A stretch of 64,000 bases of DNA from Synoicihabitans lomoniglobus (GCF_029023725.1 NZ_CP119075.1:925501-989500); one strand, 5' to 3'; shown: positions 42,512 through 52,929, counted from the first letter of the stretch. Notes: a model not told the origin generated them from the letters alone. Translations and numbers: made by a program.

Positions 42512-43930
42512 TCAACGAAAATTAAAGCGGGGGAAGGTGGCGGGAACGCGGGCGTTTTTCATCAAGTTGTCGAGCCGGGAGGCGATGGCGGGATGGTCGG
42601 CGGCGATGTCGGCGGTTTCTCCCGGGTCGTGAGCGAGGTCGTAGAGCTCCACGGGGGAATCCGGGGCGGCATCGACGTTGTAGCGCACCACTTTCCAGTC
42701 GCCCTGGCGCAGCGCCATGCGGCCGCCTTGGTCATGGAATTCCCAGTAGAGGAGATCGTGTTCGACCTGGGATTTGTCATGGGTGAGTTCCGGCACGAGA
42801 GAGATTCCATCGATGTTGGTTGGCGGGGTGACGCCGGCGAGTTCGCAGAACGTGGGCAACAAATCCCACTGCGCGGAAATGTGGTCGGAGGTATGCGCGG
42901 CGGGGATTTTCCCGGGCCAGTGAGCGATCAAGGGCACACGAATGCCGCCTTCGTAGAGATCGCGTTTGTAGCCACGCAACGGACCGTTTGAGTCAAAATA
43001 GTCCGGGTCGTGCCCACCTTCGAGATGGGGACCGTTGTCGGAGGAAAACAGAATGAGAGTATTGTCGCTCAAGCCCAAGGCGTCGAGTTTGGCGACGATC
43101 TCACCGACGTGCCGATCGAGCATGGTGACCATGGCGGCAAACGTGGCGCGAGGTTCGGGTTGGGAACCGTAGGGACCTTGGCGGAATCGGGGACCGGAAT
43201 CGGTGCCGACGAAAGGCGTCTCGGGCTCGAATTGGCCGCGGAACGGGGTGAGGTCGGTCGCCGTCGCCGCCATTTCGGCATGCGGCGCGACATGAGCGTA
43301 GAATAGGAAGAAAGGCTGTCCCGGCGCGGCGGCGGCATCATCGATGAAGTTCAGCGCTTTTTCCTGAATCAGCGCGGGCGCGTAGGTGCCAGTCGCTCGG
43401 TCAAAGTTGCGCCAGAGCATGACGCGCTGATCATCGTCCCAGAGAAAATAAGGGTAGTAGTGGTGAGCCTGACGCTGGCAGTTGTAGCCGAAAAAGCGGT
43501 CGAACCCTTGATCGATGGGTTCGCTGCCGGAGCCCGGCGCTCCGAGTCCCCACTTGCCGAAAAGACCTGTGCGGTAGCCCTGGTGTTGGAGCAGTTCGGC
43601 GAGGGTGGTGGTCGCGGGAGGCAAGGGATGCTGGCCCTCGGGTTGCACCTCGGAATTCCCGCGAATGGCGGTGTGCCCGGTATGTTGACCAGTCATCAGG
43701 GCCGAGCGGGAGGGCGCGCAAACCGTGGATCCGGCGTAGTGTTGCGTAAACCGCATCCCGCGAGCGGCGAGCTGGTCAAGGTGAGGCGTGGCGAACTTTT
43801 TTTGTCCGTAGCAACCCAGGTCGCCGTAACCCAGGTCATCGGCCAGGATGTAGATGATGTTGGGCCGATCGGCGACGGCGGCGGCGGCGCTCGCGATGAG
43901 CGCACAAAAGCATAACAAGCGATTCAGCAT
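42512..43930 (-). CDS. Secreted sulfatase (Cys-type)
   Basis: A 472-residue type I sulfatase with a signal peptide (LNRLLCFCALIASAAAAVA). Metal ligands start in NIIYILADDLGYGDLGCYG. The formylglycine motif is CAPSR (Cys71) in STVCAPSRSALMTG. Further active-site residues are FGKWGLG, HVAPHAE and LILFSSDNGPHLEGGHDPDYF. The C-terminus has EFHDQGGRMALRQGDWKVVRY. It should remove sulfate from a carbohydrate after formylglycine formation by a maturase not seen in the window. It is first in the minus-strand sulfatase, glycosidase, transporter group and divergent from a LamG-type gene across two palindromic sites. Confidence 0.93.
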   Translation of the reverse strand: MLNRLLCFCALIASAAAAVADRPNIIYILADDLGYGDLGCYGQKKFATPHLDQLAARGMRFTQHYAGSTVCAPSRSALMTGQHTGHTAIRGNSEVQPEGQHPLPPATTTLAELLQHQGYRTGLFGKWGLGAPGSGSEPIDQGFDRFFGYNCQRQAHHYYPYFLWDDDQRVMLWRNFDRATGTYAPALIQEKALNFIDDAAAAPGQPFFLFYAHVAPHAEMAATATDLTPFRGQFEPETPFVGTDSGPRFRQGPYGSQPEPRATFAAMVTMLDRHVGEIVAKLDALGLSDNTLILFSSDNGPHLEGGHDPDYFDSNGPLRGYKRDLYEGGIRVPLIAHWPGKIPAAHTSDHISAQWDLLPTFCELAGVTPPTNIDGISLVPELTHDKSQVEHDLLYWEFHDQGGRMALRQGDWKVVRYNVDAAPDSPVELYDLAHDPGETADIAADHPAIASRLDNLMKNARVPATFPRFNFR

Positions 43931-44004
43931 GACGGGGTAGGGAGGGGCGCGGTCCACTCTGCGGGAACGGGATCAACATTCAAGTGGTCGACGTTGCGAC
44001 TTTA

Positions 44005-44038
44005 TGCATCCCGTTGAAGCGGGATTCAACTGGATGAT
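44005..44038. promoter_or_regulatory. Candidate LacI operators, tandem sites 2 and 3
   Basis: TGCATCCCGTTGAA (44005-44018) and TTCAACTGGATGAT (44025-44038) each fit TTCAWC-NN-GWTGAA with one mismatch. Their centres are exactly 20 bp apart, about two helical turns. They lie in the 171-bp region between the divergent sulfatase (start 43930) and LamG-type (start 44102) genes, well placed to control both directions. Confidence 0.65.
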
Positions 44039-44101
44039 TTTATCGAAGGTTGAGGCTCGGTCCCAGGACCTGAGGAATCGTGGAACCTCACCCCTGTTTG
44101 T

Positions 44102-44857
44102 ATGAATTTACCCCGAATTTCAGCGCATGTCCGCGTGGCCTGCGCACTTTTCACCTGGCCCATGTTGGCTTTCATCGCCGCCGCCGAACCTCAGATTGTT
44201 TTTGCGGATGATTTTGGAGCGGCCTCGCGTGGTGGCGTCGGTCGGAACATCATCGACCAACCTCCGCCGACCGGTCTCGGTTACGCGACCAATGTGCACG
44301 AAGGTCATGCCTTGCGAAAGTGGATCATCGCCGATGTCGAACCGGCGGGTCCCCGGCGCTCGTTCTGGACAATCCCCATTCTCGAAGATGGCACCGTCGC
44401 CGACTATGCCGAACAGGCCGGTCGCTCGCGCAACTCCATCGCCTACGTGGGCACGCCGTTGCCCGCCGACGCGGCTCACTACGTGATCGAGTTTCGCCAG
44501 CGCGCCCACGACAACGACTTCATCGGCTTCGTGCTCGGTGCCTCGTCGCCCGATTTGCCGCACGATGGCATTGAAATCGCCTACCAGCGCCAGACGCCCG
44601 GCACGGATGACACGGTGCCCCACGTCCACTATCGCAGTCCCTGGGGGGAAGGCGTTATCCTGGACCGTGCGTATATGCGGCAATGGGTGCAGCACCGTAT
44701 CGAAGTGCGGGGCGACCACGTGAGTTGGAGTCAGAACGGAGAACTCATGCTGGAAGGCCCGGTTGCCACGATGCCCGTCGGTGGTTGGTTTGGTATCCGC
44801 CAATCCTACGAACGCGGCACGCGCTACGACGACGTCCGCATCAGCCTCGTCCCTTAA
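44102..44857 (+). CDS. Secreted concanavalin-like (DUF1961/DUF1080-type) protein
   Basis: A 251-residue exported protein with a signal peptide (VRVACALFTWPMLAFIAAAEP). The mature part looks like a jelly-roll carbohydrate-binding or hydrolase fold: QIVFADDFGAASRGG, DFIGFVLGAS, VHYRSPWGEGVILDRAYM, WVQHRIEVRGDHVSWSQNGELMLEGPVATMPVGGWFGIRQSYERGTRYDDVRI. The last stretch matches the end of secreted DUF1961- or 3-keto-disaccharide-hydrolase-type domains. I cannot decide which. It is first in a plus-strand group with the FAD enzyme and LamG lipoprotein. Confidence 0.6.
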   Translation: MNLPRISAHVRVACALFTWPMLAFIAAAEPQIVFADDFGAASRGGVGRNIIDQPPPTGLGYATNVHEGHALRKWIIADVEPAGPRRSFWTIPILEDGTVADYAEQAGRSRNSIAYVGTPLPADAAHYVIEFRQRAHDNDFIGFVLGASSPDLPHDGIEIAYQRQTPGTDDTVPHVHYRSPWGEGVILDRAYMRQWVQHRIEVRGDHVSWSQNGELMLEGPVATMPVGGWFGIRQSYERGTRYDDVRISLVP

Positions 44858-44889
44858 ATCCCTCCACCCCCTTGAACCTCTGCTCATCC

Positions 44890-46560
44890 ATGCATGCTTT
44901 CCGGTATCTCCTCGTTGCCCTCTGCGGATGCGGGGCACTCATCGCCGCCGAACACGACGTCGTCGTTTACGGTGGCACCTCGGCGGCCCTCACTGCCGCG
45001 ATCCAAGCCCGGCAAATGGGCAAAACGGTCATTGTGGTCTCTCCCGACCGACACCTCGGCGGGCTGACTTCCGGCGGACTCGGTTTCACCGACAGCGGTG
45101 ACAAATCCGTGATCGGCGGGCTCGCGCAGGAGTTCTATCACCGCGTCTGGCAGCACTACCGGCAACCGGATGCCTGGACCTGGCAAAAACGCGCTGAATT
45201 CGGTAACAAGGGCCAGGGCCATCGGGCGATCGATGACGAGACCGAAACCATGTGGCTGTTCGAACCGAGCGTGGCCGAAAGCATTTTCGAGGCGTGGGTG
45301 GCCGAGCACGACATCGAGGTCGTGCGCGATGAATGGCTCGACCGGGAGTCGGGCGTGGCGATGCACGGTGATCGTATCACCGCTATCACTACATTAAGCG
45401 GGGCGACCTATCGGGGGGCGATGTTCATCGATGCCACCTATGAGGGCGATCTCATGGCGGCGGCGGGCGTCGATTTTCGCGTCGGCCGTGAGGCCAACCA
45501 TGAATACGGCGAGGAGCACAACGGCGTGCAGACGGGGGTGTTGCATCACAACCACCACTTCGGTGAACGGGTCGTGCCGCGGCCGATCGACCCCTACGTC
45601 GTGCCGGGGGATCCGACGAGTGGCGTATTGCCCCGCATCAGCACCGAACCGCCGGGTGAATTTGGCAGCGCCGACCACCGGGTGCAGGCGTATTGTTTTC
45701 GCACGTGCTACACCAACGATCCCGACAACCTCGTGCCGTGGCCCAAACCCGCTCATTACGACCCGAGCCAATACGAACTGATCGTGCGGGTTTTTGACGC
45801 CGGATGGCGCGGTCTTTTCGGCAAGTTCGACCGACTGCCCAATCACAAGACCGACACCAATAACCACGGTCCGTTCAGCTATGACAACATCGGCTACAAC
45901 TACGATTACCCCGAGGCCAGCTACGAACGTCGCCGGGAGATCATCGCAGAACACCGCGACTACCAGCAGGGGCTCATTTGGTTTCTGGCCCACGATCCGC
46001 GCATCCCGGCCGACGTGCAGGCGGAGTTCAACCGGTGGGGACTGGTCCGCGACGAGTTCACCGACAATGGCAACTGGCCGCACCAACTCTACATCCGCGA
46101 GGCGCGGCGCATGGTCGGGCGGCATGTGATGACGGAGAACCAATTGCGCCAACGCGAGCCGACTCCCGAACCCATCGGTATGGGCAGTTACACCATCGAT
46201 TCTCACAATACCCAGCGCTACATCACCCCGGAAGGCTACGTGCAAAACGAAGGTGACATCGGCGTGCATCTCAACGGGCCCTATACCATCGCCTACGGGT
46301 CGCTGGTGCCGCGGCGCGGTCAGGCGGCGAACCTGCTTGTGCCGGTGGCTTGTTCGGCCACGCACATCGCCTACGGCTCCATTCGCATGGAGCCCGTATT
46401 CATGATTCTGGGACAGTCGGCGGCGACCGCCGCCGCGCTCGCGCTCGACCTGGAGGTGCCGGTGCAGGATGTGCCGTATGACCGGCTGCGCACGCAATTG
46501 CTGACCGATGGTCAGGTCTTGGCCGCCACGGCCCGGAAGGAGGACGGTCATGACCACTAG
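44890..46560 (+). CDS. Exported FAD-dependent oxidoreductase (FAD_oxidored family)
   Basis: A 556-residue exported flavoprotein. After a signal peptide ([19 protein letters not shown]) the dinucleotide fold appears at once: [49 protein letters not shown] second conserved block is [25 protein letters not shown], and the C-terminal [25 protein letters not shown] closes the FAD site. These PF12831-type proteins are frequent in planctomycete and verrucomicrobial glycan-degradation loci; substrates are mostly unknown. The start is ATG 44890, which opens directly with the signal peptide. It overlaps the next gene by 11 bp. Confidence 0.85.
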   Translation: MHAFRYLLVALCGCGALIAAEHDVVVYGGTSAALTAAIQARQMGKTVIVVSPDRHLGGLTSGGLGFTDSGDKSVIGGLAQEFYHRVWQHYRQPDAWTWQKRAEFGNKGQGHRAIDDETETMWLFEPSVAESIFEAWVAEHDIEVVRDEWLDRESGVAMHGDRITAITTLSGATYRGAMFIDATYEGDLMAAAGVDFRVGREANHEYGEEHNGVQTGVLHHNHHFGERVVPRPIDPYVVPGDPTSGVLPRISTEPPGEFGSADHRVQAYCFRTCYTNDPDNLVPWPKPAHYDPSQYELIVRVFDAGWRGLFGKFDRLPNHKTDTNNHGPFSYDNIGYNYDYPEASYERRREIIAEHRDYQQGLIWFLAHDPRIPADVQAEFNRWGLVRDEFTDNGNWPHQLYIREARRMVGRHVMTENQLRQREPTPEPIGMGSYTIDSHNTQRYITPEGYVQNEGDIGVHLNGPYTIAYGSLVPRRGQAANLLVPVACSATHIAYGSIRMEPVFMILGQSAATAAALALDLEVPVQDVPYDRLRTQLLTDGQVLAATARKEDGHDH

Positions 46561-47578
46561 GCACGATGGGTTGCGACACGCATCCCGCGCCCGATGGGCG
46601 CAGGGCATGATTATTGGCGTCGGTCTGATATTGATCGGAGGCTGTTCCCACCCGGCTGGAATTGCGTCCCCTCGGGATGAGATCCTCAACCTTCCGGGTC
46701 TCGTCGCGTGGTGGGATTTTAGTGAACCGGCGGGGACTCCCCGGCGGGCGATTGCGGGCCGCGGGACGTTTCCCCTCCAAGAAGTGGGTGGGACGATTCC
46801 TCGCACCAACGCCGGGCCTTTCGGTGGCTATGCCGCCGTGCTGGATGGCGCTCACTATTTTCGGATCCCTTATGCGGAAACCGGGCCCTTGAATATCTCC
46901 GGTCCGAATGCGCAGGTCACGATGTTTGCCGCCGTCAAAGTCAGCAACCTGCATCAGAGTCGCACCATCGCGGGCATGTGGAGCGAGGGTCAGGGAGCGG
47001 GAGATGACACCGGAACGCGCCAGTATGCTTTGTTGATGAACATGCCGACCTACGGCGGCCGCAACCAACTGACGCCGCATGTATCCAACGAAGGAGGGGT
47101 CACGCGACGGGCCGACGGCAGTGCCTTTCCATGGTGCGCGGACTACGCGGCCACGCGCGAGGAAGTGCCGACGGACGAATGGTGCACGCTCGCGTTCACC
47201 TACGACGGGCGTTTTCTACGGGCCTACATCAATGGCCGGTTTGAAGAGCGGCCGCTGCAGCCGGAGGCGGACCGGCGAGCGGATCGTTATTTTACGCAGG
47301 AAGGGCCGGACGGGGGCGACCGGGGCATGAATCCGTATTACCACGGCCGCGGAATTTTCGCCTACGATCCTGCGCAACACGCGACCACCAAACCCGGCGG
47401 TGGCGCGGATTTCACCGTCGGCTCGCGTTATGCGGTCGGCTCGATGCTGCGGGAGGCGACCATTGGCGAATTTGGCGCGCTGGCGGTGTTTGACCGGGCT
47501 TTGAGTAGCGCGGAGATCGCCCGCCTGCACGCCGCCTCCGGGGTGGAAATGTTGAATGATGCTCAAGTGACTCCGTGA
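46550..47578 (+). CDS. LamG-domain lipoprotein
   Basis: A 342-residue lipoprotein: a basic start, a hydrophobic stretch ([12 protein letters not shown]) and a lipobox LIGGC. The mature part is a LamG/concanavalin-like domain: [38 protein letters not shown]-type strands, [26 protein letters not shown] and [23 protein letters not shown] at the end. GGAGG sits just before the start. Such proteins usually bind or cut polysaccharide on the cell surface. The start overlaps the FAD gene stop, showing cotranscription. Confidence 0.8.
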   Translation: MTTRHDGLRHASRARWAQGMIIGVGLILIGGCSHPAGIASPRDEILNLPGLVAWWDFSEPAGTPRRAIAGRGTFPLQEVGGTIPRTNAGPFGGYAAVLDGAHYFRIPYAETGPLNISGPNAQVTMFAAVKVSNLHQSRTIAGMWSEGQGAGDDTGTRQYALLMNMPTYGGRNQLTPHVSNEGGVTRRADGSAFPWCADYAATREEVPTDEWCTLAFTYDGRFLRAYINGRFEERPLQPEADRRADRYFTQEGPDGGDRGMNPYYHGRGIFAYDPAQHATTKPGGGADFTVGSRYAVGSMLREATIGEFGALAVFDRALSSAEIARLHAASGVEMLNDAQVTP

Positions 47579-47674
47579 TTTGCCGGCGTCGAGCTCATCG
47601 GCGATGGCGTTGACGGCTCTTGCCAGATGCCAGTCGCGCCATTGAATCACGGGGCCGCCAGGTTTACCCCACCC

Positions 47675-48736
47675 ATGAGCAAACGTATCACCCAAAAGGA
47701 TATCGCCCGCCATCTTCATCTCGACAAGTCGACGGTGTCATTGGCGCTGCGCGATGCGCCGGCAATCAATCCGACCACCCGGGACCGGGTGATGAAAGCG
47801 GCCAAGGAACTGGGTTACCGGCCCGATCCGGCGTTGGCGGTGTTGGCGCAGTGTCGGTGGGCGGGACATGAAAAGGGCAGTGGTTCGGTGCTCGCCTACC
47901 TGATGGATCTTCGGATCCAGGGCGGCGAACAACACGGTCGGTTTTTGCCCGCGGCGAAGGCCCGGGCGGAGGAGCGGGGATTCATTCTGCAGGTGTTCGA
48001 TTTGGCGGAGTATGCCTCGTTGGAGCAGGCTTGTCGCGTGTTGTCCCATCGCGGCATTCGTGGACTGTTGGCCCCGCAATTTCTGTTTGGCGACGACCTC
48101 GAACGACTGAACACCATGATGAAGGATTTCACCGTCATCGGTCTCGATTTGGGATTTTATCCCATCCCGTTTCATGTGGTGGCGCCGGATGTATTTGAGA
48201 CCGGGCGACTGGTCTGGGAAACGGTGGTGAAGCGAGGCTACCGCCGCATCGGGTGCGCGGTGTTACAGCATCAACCGGAGGCTTACGATGACCGGGTCCG
48301 GTTGGGGGCGGCGATGGCGCAGCAACACAAGTTGGTGCCGCCCCAAGACCACATTCCCCTGCTCACCAGCGCGCCGGATGATCGTGATTCGTTTTGCCGT
48401 TGGATGGATCGTTACCAACCGGATGTGGTGATCGGATTCATTTCCCGAGTTTACCGGTGGATCGAATCGACCGGGCGCAAGGTGCCGGAGGACGTCGCGT
48501 ATGCGAGTTTGATGGTCCTGATGGAGGAATTTCCCGACCACTCGGGGGCTCCGGTGCCGAACACGGAAATCGCCGTGACCGGAGTGGACGCGTTGATCGC
48601 GGCGATTCACGCCAACGAATGGGGCGTGCCCCAGCTGCAGCGTAAGTTTATCCTCGAGCCGGTGTGGCACGAAGGAAACACGCTGCCCGACCGCACCGAA
48701 GCGGTGGTGAGCAGGGTTCCGCATTTGGTGCGCTGA
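47675..48736 (+). CDS. LacI-family transcriptional regulator
   Basis: A 353-residue regulator. The N-terminal helix-turn-helix and hinge read KRITQKDIARHLHLDKSTVSLALRDAPAINPTTRDRVMKAAKELGYRPDP, a clean LacI match. The effector domain is a periplasmic-binding-protein fold (VLAYLMDL, RGIRGLLAPQFL, VWETVVKRGYRRIGCAV, PDVVIGFISRV, EIAVTGVDALI). The effector is probably a sugar released from the target glycan. It lies 96 bp after the LamG lipoprotein in the middle of the sulfatase island and is the best candidate to bind the repeated palindrome TTCAWC-NN-GWTGAA. No copy lies directly before its own start. Confidence 0.92.
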   Translation: MSKRITQKDIARHLHLDKSTVSLALRDAPAINPTTRDRVMKAAKELGYRPDPALAVLAQCRWAGHEKGSGSVLAYLMDLRIQGGEQHGRFLPAAKARAEERGFILQVFDLAEYASLEQACRVLSHRGIRGLLAPQFLFGDDLERLNTMMKDFTVIGLDLGFYPIPFHVVAPDVFETGRLVWETVVKRGYRRIGCAVLQHQPEAYDDRVRLGAAMAQQHKLVPPQDHIPLLTSAPDDRDSFCRWMDRYQPDVVIGFISRVYRWIESTGRKVPEDVAYASLMVLMEEFPDHSGAPVPNTEIAVTGVDALIAAIHANEWGVPQLQRKFILEPVWHEGNTLPDRTEAVVSRVPHLVR

Positions 48737-48826
48737 ACGCCCGGGAGTGAGCGATGTGGTCTGACGTGACGGCGCCGACCGCGACGGACTTGGCGCGGGC
48801 GTGATCAGCGGGGGGAGCTTTAGCGG

Positions 48827-49777
48827 TTAGCGGGTGGTCATCTGATCCGAGGTCGAGGCGGCGAGCTGGGCGGAAACGAATCGGATGGCATCTCCGCCGC
48901 ATTGGTCCATGGAGCGCCAGATGTCGTGACCTACTCCGGCGAGCACCCGGTAGTGGAAGTTGATTTCAAGCCCATGCAGGTGCTCCAGAAAAGGAGCATG
49001 GTGCGCATACATGCGGTCGGTCCCGCCCACGATAAAATACAGGCCGATCCGATCGCGGATCCTGGTTTGGTTGAGGGTGGCCCAATGGTAAACGTTGTCG
49101 GGATCGGCAGCCGTCTCGGCGTTTTCGGCACGCCTGGCGGGGTTGGCACCGAGGGCTCCGCCGAACGAAACCACCGCGCTGAACATGTCGGGATATTTAA
49201 GTCCCAGGCGGGTGGCTCCTCCGCCGCCCATGGAAAAGCCCATCAAGGCCCGACCCTCGCGGGAGGCGATCGTGCGGTAGCGGCGATCGATCTCGGGAAT
49301 GAATTCATGAATCAAATACGTTTCGACCCTGACATTGCCGGTCGCGCGATCCCGGTATCCGCTGAAGTGACCGGCGTTGGGCAGCACGTAAATGACTTCG
49401 CCAATGTTGCCCTTTTCGATTTGGGCCGCGACATACTCCGTCACGGGAATGTCCGACGTCTCGCTGCCGGTGGCACCGTGGAAGTAGTAGACGACCGGAT
49501 AACGCGTGTGAGGCGCGGATGCGTAACTCGGAGGCAGGTAGATATTGAAACCGATGTCACGATCCATGGCCGCGCTGCGGACCACACCGTGCGTGACGCG
49601 CGGAAGTTCCAGCGGGATGTTCCACTGCCATGTGCTCGGATCGCGACCGATCTCTTGTTTATAGGCCACGGAAGCCGGATTCGGCACGCGGTCCACATGG
49701 TCCGGGTTCACGGACTGCCCCCGGAGCGCGAGTCCCGTGAGCAGCAACGGGGTTAAAGATAAAAGGCGTGTTTTCAT
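48827..49777 (-). CDS. Secreted esterase (esterase D / feruloyl-esterase type)
   Basis: A 316-residue exported alpha/beta hydrolase: signal peptide (KTRLLSLTPLLLTGLALRGQ), then RDIGFNIYLPPSYASAPHTRYPVVYYFHGATGSE, the nucleophile Ser182 in ALMGFSMGGGG, and the catalytic His in AGVGHDIWR. The fold matches the PF00756 esterases that remove acetyl, feruloyl or other acyl groups from polysaccharides. It is 30 bp downstream of the rhamnosidase gene on the same strand, so they form an operon and probably act on the same substrate. Confidence 0.88.
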   Translation of the reverse strand: MKTRLLSLTPLLLTGLALRGQSVNPDHVDRVPNPASVAYKQEIGRDPSTWQWNIPLELPRVTHGVVRSAAMDRDIGFNIYLPPSYASAPHTRYPVVYYFHGATGSETSDIPVTEYVAAQIEKGNIGEVIYVLPNAGHFSGYRDRATGNVRVETYLIHEFIPEIDRRYRTIASREGRALMGFSMGGGGATRLGLKYPDMFSAVVSFGGALGANPARRAENAETAADPDNVYHWATLNQTRIRDRIGLYFIVGGTDRMYAHHAPFLEHLHGLEINFHYRVLAGVGHDIWRSMDQCGGDAIRFVSAQLAASTSDQMTTR

Positions 49778-49807
49778 GTCGCGAGTGAAGGGGCGCCGCC
49801 GGGCGGT

Positions 49808-52570
49808 CTAGGCATCGTGCCAGGGCGTTCTGAACCGGTAGGTGCCGGAGCCTACTTCGTAGGTCGTATGGCCGTCGGCGTGAGTCGTTGGGGTCGGCGT
49901 AGAGCCGGTCCCGGCATCGACGGTGATCGGCGCAGAGTCACCGGGGTGGGGCACCACGACTGCGGCCGTGGTGTTGGGTGGCACGGTGACTTCGAGGGCG
50001 AAGACGCCGTCCGCAATCCGCCATGCACTGCTGATACGGCCGTGCAGGGATTCGAAGCTCGTGTTGGCGTGAGTCAGACCGCCGCCGGGGACGGGGGCGA
50101 TGCGAACGGTGCGGTAGCCGGGAGAGGTCGACTGGATGCCGCCGATGGTGCGGTAGATCCAATCACCGACGGCTCCATAGGCGTAGTGATTGAACGAGTT
50201 CATGCCCCGGTTTTGGAATGATCCGTCTTCCTTGATGCCGTCCCAGCGTTCCCAGATGGTCGTGGCACCGCGCGTCACCGGGTAGAGCCACGACGGGTAG
50301 TCCCGGCGCATGAGCAACTCAAAGGCGAGGTCGGTGTAGCCGTTTTCGGACAATGTGTCGGTCAGCAGCGGCGTGCCGAGAAAGCCGGTCGTGAGGTGTC
50401 CGTATTGCCGGACATTCGCGGCCAGGTGGGCGGCGACGGCGGCCTGCTGAGCGGGCGGCACCAAATCGAACCCGAGCGCGAGCACGTAGGCGGTCTGCGT
50501 ATCCGACATCAGGCGGGCGCCGGGAGTGATGAACTCTCGTTGAAACCCTGTTTTGATCTGGCGGCTCAGGACCGCATAGGTCGCTGCATCGGATTCGTGC
50601 CCCAGCACCCGGGCCGTTTTGGCCAACAATGCGGTGGAGCGGGCAAAGTAGGCCGTGGCAATCAGGTCCTTGTCGGTGATGGCGTCCTGCACGTTCCATT
50701 TGCTGGTTTTAAAGAACAGCCAGTCTCCGAAGTGGCCGGAGCCGTTGACGATCAGATTGTCGCCCGTCTCGCGGCGGACTTTTTCGACCCAGTTGCGCAT
50801 GCAGGTGTAGTTGGTTTCGAGAATGCGTTTGTCACCGAAATTTAGATACACGGTCCACGGCACGATGACGGCGGCATCGGCCCAGCCGGCCACGCCGCCT
50901 TCCTTCAACACCTTGGGGATGACGTTGGGGATGGATCCGTCGGTTTCCTGGTCGGCCATGACGTCGCCGGTCCATTTGGTGTAGAATGCGGCGGTGTCCA
51001 TGAGGAACGAAGCGGTGGGTGCGAAGACCTGCGTGTCACCGGTCCAGCCGAGGCGTTCGTCGCGCTGGGGGCAGTCCGTGGGCACGTCGACGAAGTTGCC
51101 CTTCATGCCCCAGACGATGTTGCTTTGCAGCTGGTTGAGCATCTCGTCGGAAGAAGTGAACTGGCCAGTGGGGCGCAGATCGGAATGGATCACGATGCCG
51201 GTGATGGCGTCGGGCACGGGTGGATTAGGCGCGGTCAGTTCGACGTAGCGAAATCCTTGGAGAGTGAAGTGAGGTTCGTAGGTTTCATCGCCGTCGCCGT
51301 GGCGGGTGTAGTGCACTGTTTGCTGGGCGGAGCGGAGGTTTTCAGTGTAGAGCTTTCCGTCGGGAGTGAGCACTTCGGCGTGGCGCAGCACGAAGGTTTC
51401 GCCGGGTTGGCCGGTCGTTTTGAGTCGCACCCAGCCCACCATGTTTTGCCCGAGATCGTAGAGCCAGCGGTCGTCGCCGAGGGGCGTGACGTTTACCGGC
51501 GTGATCTCTTCGATCCGGCGCATGGGGTCGTTGACCGTGGCGATGAGGTTGGACTTGGGGTGGTCGCGGACCACCGCGCCGGTCCACGAGGTGGCATTGA
51601 AACCGGGGCGATTCCAGCCGTCGGGAAAGAGTCGCGCGTCGTAGGATTCACCGTTGTAGAGATCGGAGAAGAGAATCGCGCCGGTTGCGGCCCGCCAGGT
51701 GGGGTCGGTGCCGATCCGGGTGATGGAGCCGTCGGAGTGCGTGATTTCCAGTTGGCTGATGAGCGCGAGTTTTTCGCCGTAATTGTTGCGCTTGCCGCCC
51801 CAGCCCATTTGCCCGCGCCACCAGCCGTCGCCCACCAGGGCACCGAGGGTATTGTCGCCCTCGACCAGCAGGGCGGTGACGTCGTGCACTTGGTAGGGAA
51901 GGCGGTGGGCGTAGCTGGTCCAACCGGGCGTCAACAGATCTTCGCCGATACGTTGGCCGTTGAGCGATGCTTCGTAGACACCATGACTGGTGATGTAGAG
52001 CCGCGCGGATGCGATCGGTTTGGTCAGCGCAAAGTCCCGGCGGAAATACTGCGCGGGGTTGGAGATGGAGGTGTCTTCATCGATGGCGGCCTCGATCCAA
52101 TCGGCCGACCAATCGGAGGGTTCGAGCAGGCCCATTTCCCAGCGGGCGGGTTCGCTCCATGCTGAGACGTGGCCGTGATTGTCCCACACACGCACCTGCC
52201 AGTGCATCACCTCGCGCGAGACCAGCGCCGGTCCTTCGTAAACGATGTGCGTGGTGCGGTCGGAGTCGACGCGGCCGGATTTCCATCGCGGCGATTTCGC
52301 CGCAGACAGGTCGCCCAACGTCGCGGCGGTGCGGATCTCGTAGGCGATTTGGTGCGTGTTCGGCGCGGTCGACTGCAATTGCCAATAGAGGCGGGGACGG
52401 GGGCTGTCGACGCCCAGGGGATTGGTGCGGTATTCGGTGCGCAGGTGCGTCGGGCTCAGGGTGGCCGCGGGGACGGAAACGGTCATGATGGTGAGCAAAG
52501 TGGCAATCCGGGGCAGACTCGAGAGGCGCTTTGGCAGCCGGTGCGTGGTGAGGGAGCGGGGTGGAGACAT
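49808..52570 (-). CDS. Alpha-L-rhamnosidase (GH78)
   Basis: A 920-residue exported glycosidase releasing terminal alpha-L-rhamnose. Domains in order: signal peptide, N-terminal beta domains (LRTEYRTNPLGVDSPRPRLYWQLQS; AEWIEA-like SADWIEAAIDED; ARLYITSHGVYEASLNGQRIGEDLLTPGWTSY), an (alpha/alpha)6 barrel with the family motif GNFVDVPTDCPQRDERLGWTGDTQVFAP that carries the acidic residues, GWADAAVIVPWT, WERWDGIKEDGSFQNRGMNSFNHYAYGAVGDWIYRTIGGI, and a C-terminal beta domain. I chose the start at 52570; an in-frame ATG exists at 52621. Three palindromic sites lie in the divergent region upstream. Confidence 0.94.
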   Translation of the reverse strand: MSPPRSLTTHRLPKRLSSLPRIATLLTIMTVSVPAATLSPTHLRTEYRTNPLGVDSPRPRLYWQLQSTAPNTHQIAYEIRTAATLGDLSAAKSPRWKSGRVDSDRTTHIVYEGPALVSREVMHWQVRVWDNHGHVSAWSEPARWEMGLLEPSDWSADWIEAAIDEDTSISNPAQYFRRDFALTKPIASARLYITSHGVYEASLNGQRIGEDLLTPGWTSYAHRLPYQVHDVTALLVEGDNTLGALVGDGWWRGQMGWGGKRNNYGEKLALISQLEITHSDGSITRIGTDPTWRAATGAILFSDLYNGESYDARLFPDGWNRPGFNATSWTGAVVRDHPKSNLIATVNDPMRRIEEITPVNVTPLGDDRWLYDLGQNMVGWVRLKTTGQPGETFVLRHAEVLTPDGKLYTENLRSAQQTVHYTRHGDGDETYEPHFTLQGFRYVELTAPNPPVPDAITGIVIHSDLRPTGQFTSSDEMLNQLQSNIVWGMKGNFVDVPTDCPQRDERLGWTGDTQVFAPTASFLMDTAAFYTKWTGDVMADQETDGSIPNVIPKVLKEGGVAGWADAAVIVPWTVYLNFGDKRILETNYTCMRNWVEKVRRETGDNLIVNGSGHFGDWLFFKTSKWNVQDAITDKDLIATAYFARSTALLAKTARVLGHESDAATYAVLSRQIKTGFQREFITPGARLMSDTQTAYVLALGFDLVPPAQQAAVAAHLAANVRQYGHLTTGFLGTPLLTDTLSENGYTDLAFELLMRRDYPSWLYPVTRGATTIWERWDGIKEDGSFQNRGMNSFNHYAYGAVGDWIYRTIGGIQSTSPGYRTVRIAPVPGGGLTHANTSFESLHGRISSAWRIADGVFALEVTVPPNTTAAVVVPHPGDSAPITVDAGTGSTPTPTTHADGHTTYEVGSGTYRFRTPWHDA

Positions 52571-52710
52571 GAGGCGGACGATGCCCTCAGGGAGAACGCC
52601 GGGCACGATCGCGCGGCGCATTTAAGCGGAGGGCTCGGGGCGAAGCCACCCGGTTTGGAGAAGAAGGAACGTGCCACGGTGCCTCCGGGGGCGTCAATCG
52701 GTCGGAGCGT

Positions 52711-52724
52711 TCATCTCGTTGACG
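52711..52724. promoter_or_regulatory. Candidate LacI operator, site 4
   Basis: TTCATCTCGTTGAC fits TTCAWC-NN-GWTGAA with one mismatch (last base). It lies 141 bp upstream of the rhamnosidase start. The surrounding 52622-53044 region (423 bp) contains no credible gene; it holds this site and two more (52888, 52930) and otherwise only promoter-like A+T-richer segments. Confidence 0.55.
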
Positions 52725-52887
52725 GATCATCGATTGATCAATCTGCCGGTTCTTGGGCCGTCGTCCGGATACAGGGCAACGGGGGGGGGATTTCATGAGG
52801 GGAGGCGGGGAAGGGAAAGCGCGCGCGGCTGTCACGGCGCTGCGCCTACTCGACGACGAGGACACGACGCATGCAATGGGTCGCGTT

Positions 52888-52901
52888 TTCATCTTGATGA
52901 T
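52888..52901. promoter_or_regulatory. Candidate LacI operator, site 5
   Basis: TTCATCTTGATGAT fits TTCAWC-NN-GWTGAA with one mismatch (last base), and its inner arms TCATC/GATGA are a perfect inverted repeat. It lies 144-157 bp upstream of the LamG-sulfatase start, with its centre 45 bp from site 6. Confidence 0.55.
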
Positions 52902-52929
52902 CATAAGCGCAGGTTGAGCGATGCAGGCG

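Noticed and set aside
42558..42571. TTCATCAAGTTGTC, resembling the island palindrome
   Set aside because: Two mismatches in the right arm and a position inside the sulfatase coding region; probably chance.
47590..47625. CATC/GATG symmetry upstream of the LacI gene
   Set aside because: The spacer is 3 bases and the outer arms do not match TTCAWC/GWTGAA, so autoregulation by the same site is not supported.
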